From Phoenix dactylifera (Eukaryota > Streptophyta > Magnoliopsida > Arecales > Arecaceae), in the NCBI RefSeq assembly GCF_009389715.1, contig NC_052397.1, positions 15,014,129 through 15,078,128 of the forward strand: a DNA stretch of 64,000 bases, given 5' to 3'. Positions within the stretch are counted from its first letter, which is position 1. Each line of letters starts with the position of its first letter. Made by a program: the position numbers and the translations under genes. Under the pieces are notes generated by a model that was not told the origin of the DNA, did no database searches, and saw only the letters and a list, made by a program, of their open reading frames with translations. Positions 1 to 10,562 of the stretch are shown piece by piece.

Positions 1-262
1 TCCCTACTTCAGAATACATATTGGACATGAGCACAAGCGTTGGGCTATCTTCACCTTGCATTCCCATTATATGGTCCCTAGCAAGTCGTACTAGCTCTAC
101 ATTACCATGAAGCTTGCAAGCAGCTAAAAATACTGTCCACACGGATGCATCAGCCTCAAGCAGCATATTTTCGATAAAGAGTCTTGCCCTATCCAGCATT
201 CCTGCCCTACCAAATAGATCAACCACGCATGCATAGTGTTCCATGCATGGGACTATCCCATA
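1..262 (-). CDS. Pentatricopeptide repeat (PPR) protein, partial, possibly a pseudogene
   Basis: Read on the minus strand, this stretch encodes the end of a plant PLS-type PPR protein: the motif GIVPCMEHYACVVDLFGRAG, then a WTVFLAACKLHGNVEL segment typical of the E domain, running off the left edge without a stop. Such proteins bind organellar transcripts and take part in editing or processing in mitochondria or plastids. Upstream in frame is a TGA at 275-277, so a continuous reading could only start at the ATG at 242-244, far too late for a family of several hundred residues. Either an exon begins at a TTTCTAAG-type acceptor near 263, or this is a 5'-broken copy. A frameshifted remnant (EAGDLFLSMG) just upstream favours a decayed copy. 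The family assignment is secure; whether the gene works is not. Confidence 0.6.
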
Positions 263-502
263 CTTAGAAACAGATCACCAGCTTCATATATAGTAGCAGC
301 AGTAGAAAAAGCCTACTAGCAATAACTACCAAAAATAAGTAAAAAAAAAAAAAATGTATATCTCTGAGGAATTGAAATTTGGAGGGATGAGCATAATTAC
401 TTAAAAGTAACTTTCACAAATAAATATAATTTGATATTATAATAAAATAAAATAACTACGTGGAAAAGAAGAAGATGATTTTGGATTTCCCATATTAAAA
501 CT

Positions 503-575
503 GCCCGTCTAGCTCAGTTGGTAGAGCGCAAGGCTCTTAACCTTGTGGTCGTGGGTTCGAGCCCCACGGTGGGCG
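503..575 (+). tRNA. tRNA-Lys (anticodon CTT)
   Basis: A complete 73-nt cloverleaf. The acceptor stem GCCCGTC pairs with GGTGGGC (two G-T pairs), the D arm is GCTC/GAGC, and the anticodon stem CAAGG/CCTTG holds the loop CTCTTAA with anticodon CTT. The T arm is GTGGG TTCGAGC CCCAC and the discriminator base is G. There is no intron and no encoded CCA, as expected for a nuclear eukaryotic tRNA. The internal A box (TAGCTCAGTTGG) and B box (GGTTCGAGCCC) are intact, so it should be transcribed by RNA polymerase III. Confidence 0.97.
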
Positions 576-585
576 GTTCAATTTA

Positions 586-601
586 TTTTTAAACTTTTTT
601 T
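586..601 (+). terminator. Pol III oligo-T terminator of tRNA-Lys
   Basis: A T5 run at 586-590 and a T7 run at 595-601 follow the tRNA 3' end by 10 to 26 nt. RNA polymerase III stops at such runs on the coding strand. Confidence 0.7.
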
Positions 602-635
602 CTTATTGCATATCTTTTTATTTTATTTTATTTTA

Positions 636-925
636 TTTTCCTCCTCATTTCTTCTTAAAATTGGAAGAAAGAAAGGATCCACTATCTTACAGCTTTTTCT
701 TTAAATTTTTTTTTTGCTCGATAAATCTTCTTAGAACTAAAATATTAAACTACACCAGGCAATATTTTATATTTTTTTAATCTTTTTTCCTTCCTCAATT
801 CTTCTTAAAATTGGCAAAAAATAAAGATCCCACTATCTCACAGATTTTTCTTTAAAAATTGTCCTTTTTTTATAAATTTTCTTAAAATTAAAATATTAAC
901 ATGCACCATTACTTCACAATTTATT
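636..925. repeat. AT-rich tandem duplication, 2 x about 150 bp
   Basis: The phrase CTTCTTAAAATTGG recurs at about 650 and 800 with the same diverged context: GATCC then CACTATCT, a CAGATTTTTC or CAGCTTTTTC stretch, then TAAAATATTAA. Period about 150 bp. No coding potential was seen between the tRNA and the transposon at 1299. Confidence 0.6.
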
Positions 926-1298
926 TTTTTATATATAACAAGATACCAGTTTTTTGATTGGGTGTGATAAATGGTTTACCAAAAAAAAAAAAAGAGAAAA
1001 TGGTGAGATATAATATCTGGGTAGGTACAATTTACACATGTTTTATGTGATTTACAAAACCTCATATATCCAAGGCACCTTTATTTTGGCTGAACTTATG
1101 AGGTGGAATGGAAGAACTTTTCTCACAATATTACCGAGCACTTGCTTAGATAATATCACCTCTTATCCACTCGGGAAAGAGACTCTTGAGTTCCATTCCT
1201 ATGAAAGCCAACCTTAAAGGTAGGATAGGTGTAAGGTAGAACGGGTACAAATTAGCTTCTCTCAATCTCGATCTTTTTTTTTTTCCACAATGGAATAA

Positions 1299-2855
1299 GG
1301 CCCTGTTTGGGGGAGCTGTTGGCAGTAGAGCTGTTAGAAGTAGAGCTATTGAAAGTAGAGCTGTCTGAAGTAGAGCTGTTATAAAAAGCTGTTTGTTGTT
1401 TGGTAACTACATTCGTAAAGTGCTGTGGTACTTTGTTTTGTGTTTGGTAAACAAACTGAGAAAGTACTTTTGTATGACAAAATTACCATAAAGGACATTG
1501 CATAGTATTATACAACAGAACATAATAAAATATAACATAAATTAATACATAAATATACGATATAGTATAATATTATTGTAATATAAAATAATATTATGTT
1601 GATATAGCATAATAGTGATATAATTATTAGAGTAAATTAATATTTGGTAATATAACATAATATTAAATTATTTAACATAACATATTAATGTATTATGATA
1701 TAATGTAATATATATTATATTTATAGTATAATACAATAATAAAAGTATAAACTATTATAATTATTAGTATAAATTAATTTCTCATATTATAACATAATAT
1801 TAAATTATTTAAAATAACATATTAATGTATTATAATGTAATGTAATATAATACAATATTTATAGTATAATACAATAATAAAGGTATAAAATATTATAATT
1901 ATTATTATAAATTAATTTTCCATAATATAACATAATATTAAATTATTTAAAATAACATATTAATGTATTATAATGTAATGTAATATAATATAATATTTAT
2001 AGTATAATACAATAATAAAGTTATAAAATATTATAATTATTAGTATAAATTAATTTTTCATAATATAACATAATATTAAATTATTTAACATAACATATTA
2101 ATGTATTATGATATAATATAATATGATATTATATTTATAGTATAATACAAAAATAAAGGTATAAAATATTATAATTACTAGTATAAATTAATTTTCCATA
2201 ATATAACATAATATTAAATTATTTAACATAACATATTAATGTATTATGATATAATATAATATGATATTATATTTATAGATAACACAAAAATATAGGTATA
2301 AAATATTATAAAAGTAGTATAAAATAATTTTCCATAATAATTTCTCATAAAATAATTTTCCGCGGTCCAGGGGCTCTTCTTCGTGGTCCACGCTCGAGGA
2401 GGACCTCAGTGTGGGCCGCGAGGTTGATGATAAAAAAAAAACAATAGATTGATTTTAGAAGGTATGGAAAAGGATTAAAATTTTTTTCTTCTAAAATGTG
2501 GTTCAAGAGATGCATACAAAAATTGAAAAGAAAAATATATTTTCTTATGGAAAGGAGTCTGCCGGCTAGGGTTCTTGGCTCCAGCAGATTTTTAGGTTAA
2601 TAAAGGGACAAACTATGTAATTATGTTATTTTAACATGGACATATTTGTCAAAAATATAGCTTTCCGAAAAAGCTGAAACAGCTTCCTCCCAAAAGCTCC
2701 AAATTGGAGCTTCCTCCCAAAAGCTGTTTTCAGCTTCCCGCAAAAGCTGAAACAGCTTTTTGAAAAATTTACCAAACACAGTTTTTCATCTAAAAGTACT
2801 TTTGGAGGGCCAGAAAGTACTTTCTGGCCCTCCAAAAGCTCCCCCAAACAGGGCC
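1299..2855. mobile_element. Non-autonomous PIF/Harbinger (Tourist-like) DNA transposon, 1,557 bp
   Basis: The ends are perfect 19-bp inverted repeats (GGCCCTGTTTGGGGGAGCT and its complement). They are flanked by a 3-bp target duplication TAA at 1296-1298 and 2856-2858, the target-site type of PIF/Harbinger elements. The subterminal parts carry repeated AGCTGTT/AGTAGAGCT and AAAGCT/AGCTTCC blocks in inverted arrangement. No transposase reading frame is present, so it would need an enzyme supplied elsewhere. The interior is nearly pure AT and contains a tandem array. The boundaries are confirmed by an unoccupied copy of the target at 3274-3276. Confidence 0.9.
1650..2330. repeat. 138-bp AT-rich minisatellite inside the transposon, about 5 units
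   Basis: The marker ACATAATATTAAATTATTT occurs at about 1655, 1792, 1930, 2068 and 2206, giving periods of 137, 138, 138 and 138 bp. Units share the order AACATATTAATGTATTAT, ATTTATAGTATAATACAA and a TATAAATTAATTTT-type block. The last unit is degraded from about 2280. Confidence 0.9.
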
Positions 2856-3170
2856 TAAGTCTGGATGCTTGACATTGGATTAGAAGGATTAGATAAGCTG
2901 CACTTCATGAATGTTACATTTTCAAATATGTAACATCAGGGAAGTAATTAAAAGGTTGTGATTCTCATGAATGGCTCTTGATTGTTCATCAATGAGTGGT
3001 TGATCATTTGAACTTCTTACTCTCTCCCTCTTCCTCCTTCCCCCTCCCTTTGGAATGAATAAGAAGGGTGATATCTTTCAAAAATATTTAAAATTATCCC
3101 ACATGAATTTACTCAGGTAGCTAGACACATATCATACATATATAGCGTGGCTGCAACCTTTTTTTTTCAT

Positions 3171-3471
3171 GAGTTCAATTCTAATTCAAGTCAGCCTTAA
3201 GGGTGGGATGGATTAAGGTAAAGAAGGTCAATATTAGCTTCTCTTAGTCTCGAATAAAGAAATCACAATGGAATAAGTCCAGAGAGTAGTAGATTGGACT
3301 GGATGAATAATTAGATAAGATGCACACCACGAATGATCCATTTACAGATATGTAACATCAAAGAACTAATAAAAGGTGTGATTCTCATTAATGGCACTTA
3401 ATTGTTCATCAGGGATTGGTCCATCATTTAAACTTCATCCCCCCCTCCTCCCTTTCAGATGAATAAGAGTA
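3171..3471. repeat. Second copy of a local duplication; holds the transposon-free target site
   Basis: This segment matches, with about 20% divergence, the sequence at 1188-1298 continued at 2859-3069. Shared landmarks are GAGTTC-ATTC, AGCTTCTCT-A-TCTCGA, CACAATGGAATAAG, ATATGTAACATCA and TGATTCTCAT-AATGGC. In this copy CACAATGGAATAAGTC is uninterrupted, whereas in the left copy the 1,557-bp element lies after the TAA. The strip between the two copies (3070-3170) shows nothing else. Confidence 0.8.
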
Positions 3472-3956
3472 ATATAACACTCATTTTGATCGACAATCAC
3501 GACATCCTTCGAATTAAAGTACCATCTCGTGGTACAATAGCATACATAACATCTAATAATAATATATGTCCTTAAATAAAACAGTACAATTAATCATATT
3601 CTGAACCAGATCGGCTGAAAGGCTTCTTTGCACATTTACTGGGTCAGGATGGTGATGACCAAAAAATACGTCAAGTGACATTACTTGCACCCACCATGTT
3701 CTGCACTCTCATCAGCTAACTTTCTGGAATGTGATTGCAGTGTGATGAATACTTGCTGCTCTGCAAACACTCAAGAAAAACAAATTAGGACTTGATTGAT
3801 TATGATGTAGTGCAGCATTACATGTAGAAGGCAAAATGCCAGACAACCCTGTCAATCCACAAGGCAGAAATAAAATGAAAGATATGCCTTCAGGACATGA
3901 AAAACCGGAACCTCTCGGGAAAGGAAATCATAAAAAGGAAATTACCCTGTGCTACA
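3472..3956. other. Downstream flank of WDR12, no gene seen
   Basis: AT-rich sequence between the duplicated segment and the WDR12 stop codon, presumably including its 3' UTR. No conserved reading frame was found and no clear poly(A) signal was recognised. A plus-strand open frame crossing 3836-4345 is antisense to WDR12 exons 11-13. Confidence 0.5.
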
Positions 3957-6900
3957 CTAGATTGCAATTCCAGAACAAACGCAAAGCTTTGAATCAGCTC
4001 CTCCGCTTATTATACTATCATCTTTCCACCAGTCTGCAGTTAGTACCTGCATTCTCCGAAAAAATCAAGTCAGCAAACCCAATGGTTCTCCCCAGTCACA
4101 AGCATCAAATCAAAAAGCCTACCTTGTCTTTGTGCGAGTCTACAGTTGCCAATGGCCACTGGAACAAGAACGTCAGTCGAGATATTAGTGTATGTCATGG
4201 ATTTGTACAACCAGAACAATGTGAAATAATGCAGGGAAAGGATAGAATGTTACCGCTGTTCTCAAATCCCACAACATCACTTTCCCATCATAAGAAGCCG
4301 ATAACAAATGAAACCATGACCTCGTGTGCCACTTGCAAGCAGTGATCCAAGATGAATGAGATGAAAACTGAAGGATAGGAGCCAGAGTTCCTGCACATAT
4401 GGATTTGTCCAAGTCTTATTCAGATTAAGGGCATAACCAGGAAACAAAAAAGATTATGTAGTGTATAGATTCTTCTATTTGTTCACCTGGTTTTCGAGGA
4501 TCCCATATCCTCAAAACTGGGTCAGAGCCACCTGCAGCTACAAGTGCAGATCTCTCTCCACCAACATGGAGGCAATTTAATGCTTTTCCGCAGACCTATA
4601 CACAAGAACATCGCACATATCAAGCTATAAGATATCAGCTGATTCAGATGTATGGCTGTCAAACATGAAGTCTGCAAACCTAAAGAATAACTAATTAGCT
4701 TGGCCTTCATGATCCCTTACAGTTTACAGTAAATCCGTTTGCACCATCAGATCGCGCCCATAAAATTTGACAACATAATTATATCATACCATGTTCCAGG
4801 TCTCGTTGCCTGTTTGAACATCCCATTGTCTGACAGAATGATCCCATGATGCAGAATATATAGTCTGAAGCTCTGGCCACACAACTGAAGAAACACACTG
4901 TGTATGTCCAACAACTGTTGAAGTAGAGGTGCCCTGAATTTCATGAAGAAACTCTATTATCGATAGAAAGAGCTCAGAAGTACAACAGAACCAAAACAGA
5001 AGACATCATTAGCATAGAAGATGCCCAACACAATATCACAGTCCAACACTTGAACTTTACTTGATTATACATTCAGGAATAGCATAATTGTAACCGCCTG
5101 TTTCTCAATCTTCTCTCTTATTTACTGAGCACTGTTTTGGCATTTCCTTTATTGAACAAAATTTCAATTTAGTTAGGAAGTTAGCTCTAATCTTTAGTTT
5201 TCCTATTAGACATGTGCACTAAGATTTCTTTCATTTTCTTTGCCTGCCAACTCTTGATACAACTCTTGACCCAGACTACTTGACCTACATGAGTTGGATT
5301 TCCCAAAAAGCCTCAAAAGACCTAAGCTTCATCAACAAATCTGGGTCTTCAAATCTTTTTCTTTTTTATGATAAAATGAATCTACTTTACTCTCCCAAAG
5401 TTGCAGTTCTCATTTTTAACCAAATGAGATATCAGAAAAGCCTTATTAAATCATAAAAGTAACAAAAAGAAGATCATAGATACCTCCAACAGAGACTCTT
5501 CATGTTCTGCTGCAGCAGAATGAAGCTTTCTCTTCTTTATTGACACTATATCACCTTCTGCTTCAGACCCCTTTACTTTCCACAACTTGATAGAGCAGTC
5601 CCACGAACCTGAACATACCTAAGAGTAGAAAAACTTTAGCATCATAATTCAGGGAAAGAGAAGAAGATATGATTTTTAGAAGCCCATAGATGGAGACAAG
5701 GATAAAAAGATCTGACCATATCTCCAGAAGGGGATGAAGAGATGCTCTGAACAGATGATGTGTGTTCTTTAAGAATTTTATATGCTCTGATCCTCAGTGG
5801 ATGCTCCACATGTTCAGTTGTATCAAACTTTCAAAATACACAAGATACTTAAAGTCATGTCAGCAGACACGCATACCTTCTTCTAAATAAAGTTTGTACA
5901 ATATGTAGCATACCTTCCACAGTCTCAATGACCGATCTTTTGAACCTGTTGCCACAAAGAAGCTGTTTTCACTCTCAACTCCTGCAAAAGGACAGGACAA
6001 CTGAAGAAGTGAATATACTCCAGTGCGTGAAGGTATCAAACACATACTCAAATATATTCGACTATAATTGTATATGGCCAAGCATGTAGCCAAAAGAGTG
6101 CATGCAGAAAGAGAGTTTTTCAAGCATCGGATTGGAACCTCTTTTAGAATCTACCATGCTCCACACTAAAAAGTGAAATTCCCCCAAAGAACAGAAACCA
6201 GCATAATATAATGTAAAGTTGGGGTAATATATTAACTAGAACAACCTTCGCGATTGATGACACTTGCGGAAGTAATTGCACCACTATGCCCCTCAAAAAT
6301 GTGTGAACATACTGCTCCACCTTTCCATATCCTAAACAATGAAAAATCATTAAATCGTAAATCAGGTATACACGAAGTCCTGATTGTTTAAGAAAAGAAA
6401 AAATGAATATAAATGAGTGCTGCTGAAAGTTTTTAAGAAGCTTACCTTGCAAGACCATCATAGCACCCTGTTAGTATGAAACTGCCATAGGAGACAAGTT
6501 AGCATTGTAGACCATATGTGACAATAAAATAATAGCTGGTCAATATTACCAAGAAATAAGAATAAAAAATAAATACATACACACATGAATACACACATAC
6601 ATCCATGCATGCATGCACGGATAAATATATACTTACCACCAAGGCTATCTCTAGAAGTATTGCTTTGAGCAAGAAAATATCAGGAGCACCACTAAACTAG
6701 CATGTCCAATGAACAATTACAACTAAATCCTCACAGCAACAATAATTTGTATGTCATTATCGGGAGCACCACTAATCAATTCGAGAAATTCTAAGAGAAC
6801 AGTGCCTTTTGTTTGCATAATACACTTTGGAATAAGACCTGGAATCAGCAAGCTCGGTGCATAAATATTTCCTTGTGAAAAGCATGAAGCAAAAGGGGGT

Positions 6901-7907
6901 CATAAGCTTAGACACAGTATTTCCCCATCACCGATAAGTCTACAACCTCATCAACGTACACAATGATTCATCTTATCTCTAAAAGACTAAACTTCAATCT
7001 CATCTGTCATAAACTGTCTCTATCATAAACTTCCTCATATTATTTAAAGTGTGGTGCATTACTTTGTGATGTTACTACCTTCACGCATCCACCAAGCTAT
7101 ATTTCGTGACAGGTTTGAAGAAGATACGATGATGTGTATAAACTAAATAGATGCAACTTGAAATCAACAATTCCACCTAAAGAAAAATATCAAATCAAAC
7201 ATGACACCGAAATTTCCATTCTCATCCCAAAGTATAAAATACAACAACAGAAGAAGAAAGCGAATCAAGAACTAAACTGGTAACCTTAACTACAACAAGA
7301 ACCTGGTAAATTGCAATCAGAAACAACATGTACCTTGGGTTAGAACCATCGACAGCACTGACCCAATCATCATGCAAACAAGAATCCTCCTGTTTTCTCG
7401 GAGCTACAGCCTTTATGTATTCGATTTCAAGAACTTTCTCCTGCAATTTACAATATACTCACAGGAATCAAAAATTCTAACAGAAAAAGCAAAAAAGGTA
7501 AGACCTTTGACAGAATAAGCGCCATAAAACATACTGCTGAGATGCCCTTGGCCAACAGGAACTGCTCCAACGGCATTCGTATGAGCTCGCCGTCGACAAG
7601 AAAGTCAAACGGTTGAAACAGGAACTCAGAATCCACTGTACAACGTATCATCAGATAGTAAAACGTGAGATAGCAAAGATTCCCATGCTTAACAAGAGTA
7701 AATTTCGAGAGAAGAGAGGGGATGGGGGTATGGTACACGCGTACAGCTCTTCAGGAGATGGTTGACGATCTCCGAAAGGCCCATTCGAGTGAGATTGGAG
7801 GGGACGGCGAGGGAGGTGGTCGGGACTCGCAGCGGCGGCAGGAGCTTGGTGGTGAAGCGGACGCGCATCTGCCTCGAGGCCTCCGCGCTGCCGCCATTGG
7901 CATCCAT
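3957..7907 (-). CDS. WDR12: Ribosome biogenesis protein WDR12/YTM1 homolog, 13 exons, complete
   Basis: Coding exons in transcript order: 7745-7907, 7535-7635, 7334-7440, 6446-6481, 6246-6331, 5914-5981, 5717-5827, 5484-5618, 4790-4933, 4487-4595, 4254-4390, 4123-4158, 3957-4046. They sum to 1,323 nt, or 440 residues plus TAG; human WDR12 is 423. All introns are GT-AG. Residues 1-95 form the NLE domain (RVRFTTKL, then FDFLVDGELIRMPL). A seven-bladed WD40 propeller follows, with ILTGCYDGLARIWK, VATGSKDRSLRLWK, CSGSWDCSIKLWK, SASWDHSVRQWD, DPVLRIWD, SASYDGKVMLWD and a final GGADSKL. In the known family the protein joins PES and BOP1 in the PeBoW complex, and its NLE domain is the handle for midasin during 60S maturation in the nucleolus. 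The ATG at 7905-7907 gives the expected N-terminus. Confidence 0.96.
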
Positions 7908-8046
7908 CTCGTATCAATATCCCTCCCTTTCTCTTTCTCTCTCGTTCTCTCTCTGATGCTGTGGTGATCGGAGAACCTCGTCGGCCGTGAGACGGCGGAG
8001 GTCGGAGGGAGAAAAGGGGGAAAATAATAGAGGGAGCGATTTGAGC

Positions 8047-8175
8047 AAGGGTTAGGGTTTTGGTCGGGAGTGGATGATGACGGGGCGGAGGGCGATTGGT
8101 GACCGAACGGGAAAGGATTCGGCCATTCGGAGGTGCAAACTTGGGTTGGGCTGTCCTTGGGTAGGAGGGCCCAAC
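8047..8175 (-). promoter_or_regulatory. Telo-box and site II motifs in the WDR12 promoter
   Basis: On the minus strand a telo-box AAACCCTAA lies at 8052-8060, and a site II element TGGGCC at 8168-8173; a further TGGGCT lies on the plus strand at about 8147-8152. Telo-box plus site II is a known pairing in plant ribosomal-protein and ribosome-biogenesis promoters, which fits the WDR12 product. A CT-rich 5' leader (GAGAGA runs on the plus strand, 7915-7955) sits between these motifs and the start codon. Confidence 0.65.
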
Positions 8176-8398
8176 CCAATAAACCTAGCACAGTCCAAGG
8201 CTGGGACCTGACCCAACAATAAAACTTTCAGACCCAGGCTTGGTGCGATTAGGTTGAGTCAACTCGGGTCGATGATTTAATATTGGAACCTAGGTTGGCT
8301 CGATTTTTCATCCAACTTGATTGCGGACAAGGTAATAGAGTTGATCAAGGGTAACCCTCTTGCTATAATGAGTAATGTCGTGGCATTCATCTTATCTA

Positions 8399-8753
8399 AG
8401 GCTGCGAATGGGCCGGGTTGACCCGTGGCCCGACCCAACCTGCTTAGACTTGACCCAACCCATTTTAGAGGGCCCGTTGGCCGGGTCGGATTCTAAAATT
8501 GGCCCCGTTCTATTTTTCAGGTCGAATATGGATTTACTGAATTCCGATCCGACCCGATCCGACCTGACCCATATGAAATTTGGATAATTTTGAGTTTTCA
8601 ATCCTACAACCCAACTCGATCCATCCCGAATTTGTAAAATTATTTGGATCCGCGGGCTGCAGCCCATAGGGGGTGCAAAATTAGGACTCGAACAAAGAAC
8701 CTGATTGGGTCGGGGTCACTCATGATGCGACCTAACACAACCCATTTGCAACC
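8399..8753. mobile_element. Probable hAT-like MITE
   Basis: A GC-rich block of GGGTTG/CCCGACCC words with imperfect terminal inverted repeats: GGCTGCGAATGGGCCGGGTT at the left and the complement of GGTTGCAAATGGGTTGTGTT at the right (about 15 of 20 match). GGTTGCAAATGGG-type ends are common in plant hAT-derived MITEs. No target duplication could be confirmed. A diverged stretch with the same vocabulary lies just left, 8160-8330. Confidence 0.45.
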
Positions 8754-10480
8754 ATAATCTTTTGCTTGCCACTTGGTGTAAGATTTTGTTTGTAGAATTT
8801 ATGAGATAATTGAATGATAAGTTGCCAAGTTAGCAAAATATGGGCTTTATGATTTTTCGATGTGCACTAACATATGCCTTAAAGCATTTCCATACTACCA
8901 ATGCAAATAAAAAGGTTAGGTCATCGTGCTGACTTTTTCCTATGATATTTTTGTGCTACAATTGCTTTGCTCTTTGCTCCCTATAATTACACTAGATAAT
9001 ATGAGATTGTCAGGTTGATTAACAATTTTGTTACATAAATCTAGAGTCCCCAATAGAACAGGACCGGCTAGAAGCCAGTATACACGCTTTAGCTATTTCT
9101 TAGCAACCAAACACCAGAAGTCTCAGAATTATAGCTCACCAGCATTCACTTCTCAAGCAAATCAAATACCCGAAGTCTCACTTCAGCAAAAAAATCATAT
9201 TTCAGAACTCATTTCTTGAGAAGTGGCCATTTCCACTTCTGCTGTGCAACCAAACATATCCTTAAGTTCTAGTCTGAACCGATGCCGACCAAATAGTCGA
9301 ATACTTCGATTAACCAGATGTCTAAATCTAAATTTGAGCCAGTAGGTCATATGTTTCCTCCAATAATGACTCCATTTATGTAATATATAATGTTGCCATC
9401 CAACCATATATGTAGTTCTTTGGACTCCTTTGAGTGGGTGGCGGATATTTATTTATGAAGCCTTTTTTTTGTAACAAAAAATATATAATGCCAAAGCGGA
9501 GTACCCCAATATGCTCTCAATGATCCGAGAGACACCAGAAAGAAACCAGTTTTTTTCTATTACCCGTCAACTTTGTTGAAAAGTAGTTGGAGTTTTATTT
9601 TTCATTGTTTGATAATTAAGCGAGCAGTTGTTGTTGGCGAAGGAGTTTTGAGTAGATGTCATCAGTACTAGCCGCCATTCTTTGGGGAACAGCAGCTTTG
9701 ATCGTTAGGCGGTGATGATAAGCTACGTCCAAAAAAATTATAAGTAGTTTTCATCATTATAGGTTAATATTTAGATTCTTTAGTTATATATAAGTACGGA
9801 GATTTTTTCGACAAATAATCAATATAGAACTAAACATACACTCACACGAATCTGCATGGATTTAATAAATCTAACTTAACAAAAAAAAAAAACCACAATT
9901 TGTTACCAGTCCCTAATCATGTATTTTAATAGGTTCATGAACAATATATATATCATGTTCATCGAAAGGTAGGTACCTGCCATGCAATTTCACCCCCAAA
10001 TTAAACATCCCATATGTTGCTTTGCCATGCAGTTGTTGCAAGTTTTGAAGGGAAGTTGTAATTAACTGATCATCAGGATTTTTGGAATCATGATAGAACC
10101 ATCTATGTGAAGTGGAACGGTAGCTAACCATGCCCACCTACCATGTCATGCTACCATAACAAGCACATCTTCACTGCAATGCAAACTACAACTTCATTAT
10201 AATTAATTAGGATAGAGTGGAAAATAGATATATAATTTTTTGCATGGATCAAGTAATTCTATATATGCATGGATGTATATAAATAACATCATTAAAAACT
10301 GTGTACATCGAATTTGATTAGACTTAGATATTAAAAACAAGGATAGTGGCCTTCATCTATACCAAGTACAGATCTTAGAAATTCTAACTTAAATGAAATA
10401 TTTTGTCCCTCGTGGGAGTTGCACCAGAGCAGCATGACTCAAAGTCTACCAGTCCGTCAAGCTGCCTAACGGTCCAAAGT
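8754..10480. other. Intergenic region between WDR12 and the P450
   Basis: AT-rich, without a convincing gene. At 9040-9260 two phrases (AGCAACCAAACACCAGAAG, TGTGCAACCAAACATATCC) resemble ends of CAACCAAACA-type MITEs. No tRNA, satellite or conserved exon was recognised. Confidence 0.5.
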
Positions 10481-10485
10481 TGATG

Positions 10486-10498
10486 CAGTATAAGACCA
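10486..10498 (+). promoter_or_regulatory. TATA-like box of the P450
   Basis: TATAAG at 10489-10494 lies 69 nt upstream of the start codon. Just before it, CCTAACGG at about 10465-10472 contains a MYB-type core (CCGTTA on the minus strand), of interest because flavonoid genes are usually under MYB control. Both are short motif matches only. Confidence 0.4.
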
Positions 10499-10562
10499 CA
10501 TCACATCGTTCCCGTGGAAACAGAGAAGATCACACAAACCCGGCACACAAAGTCGTACGTAC

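Noticed and set aside
3836..4345. 169-codon plus-strand open frame
   Set aside because: Antisense to WDR12 exons 11-13, whose reading is supported by family conservation and splice sites.
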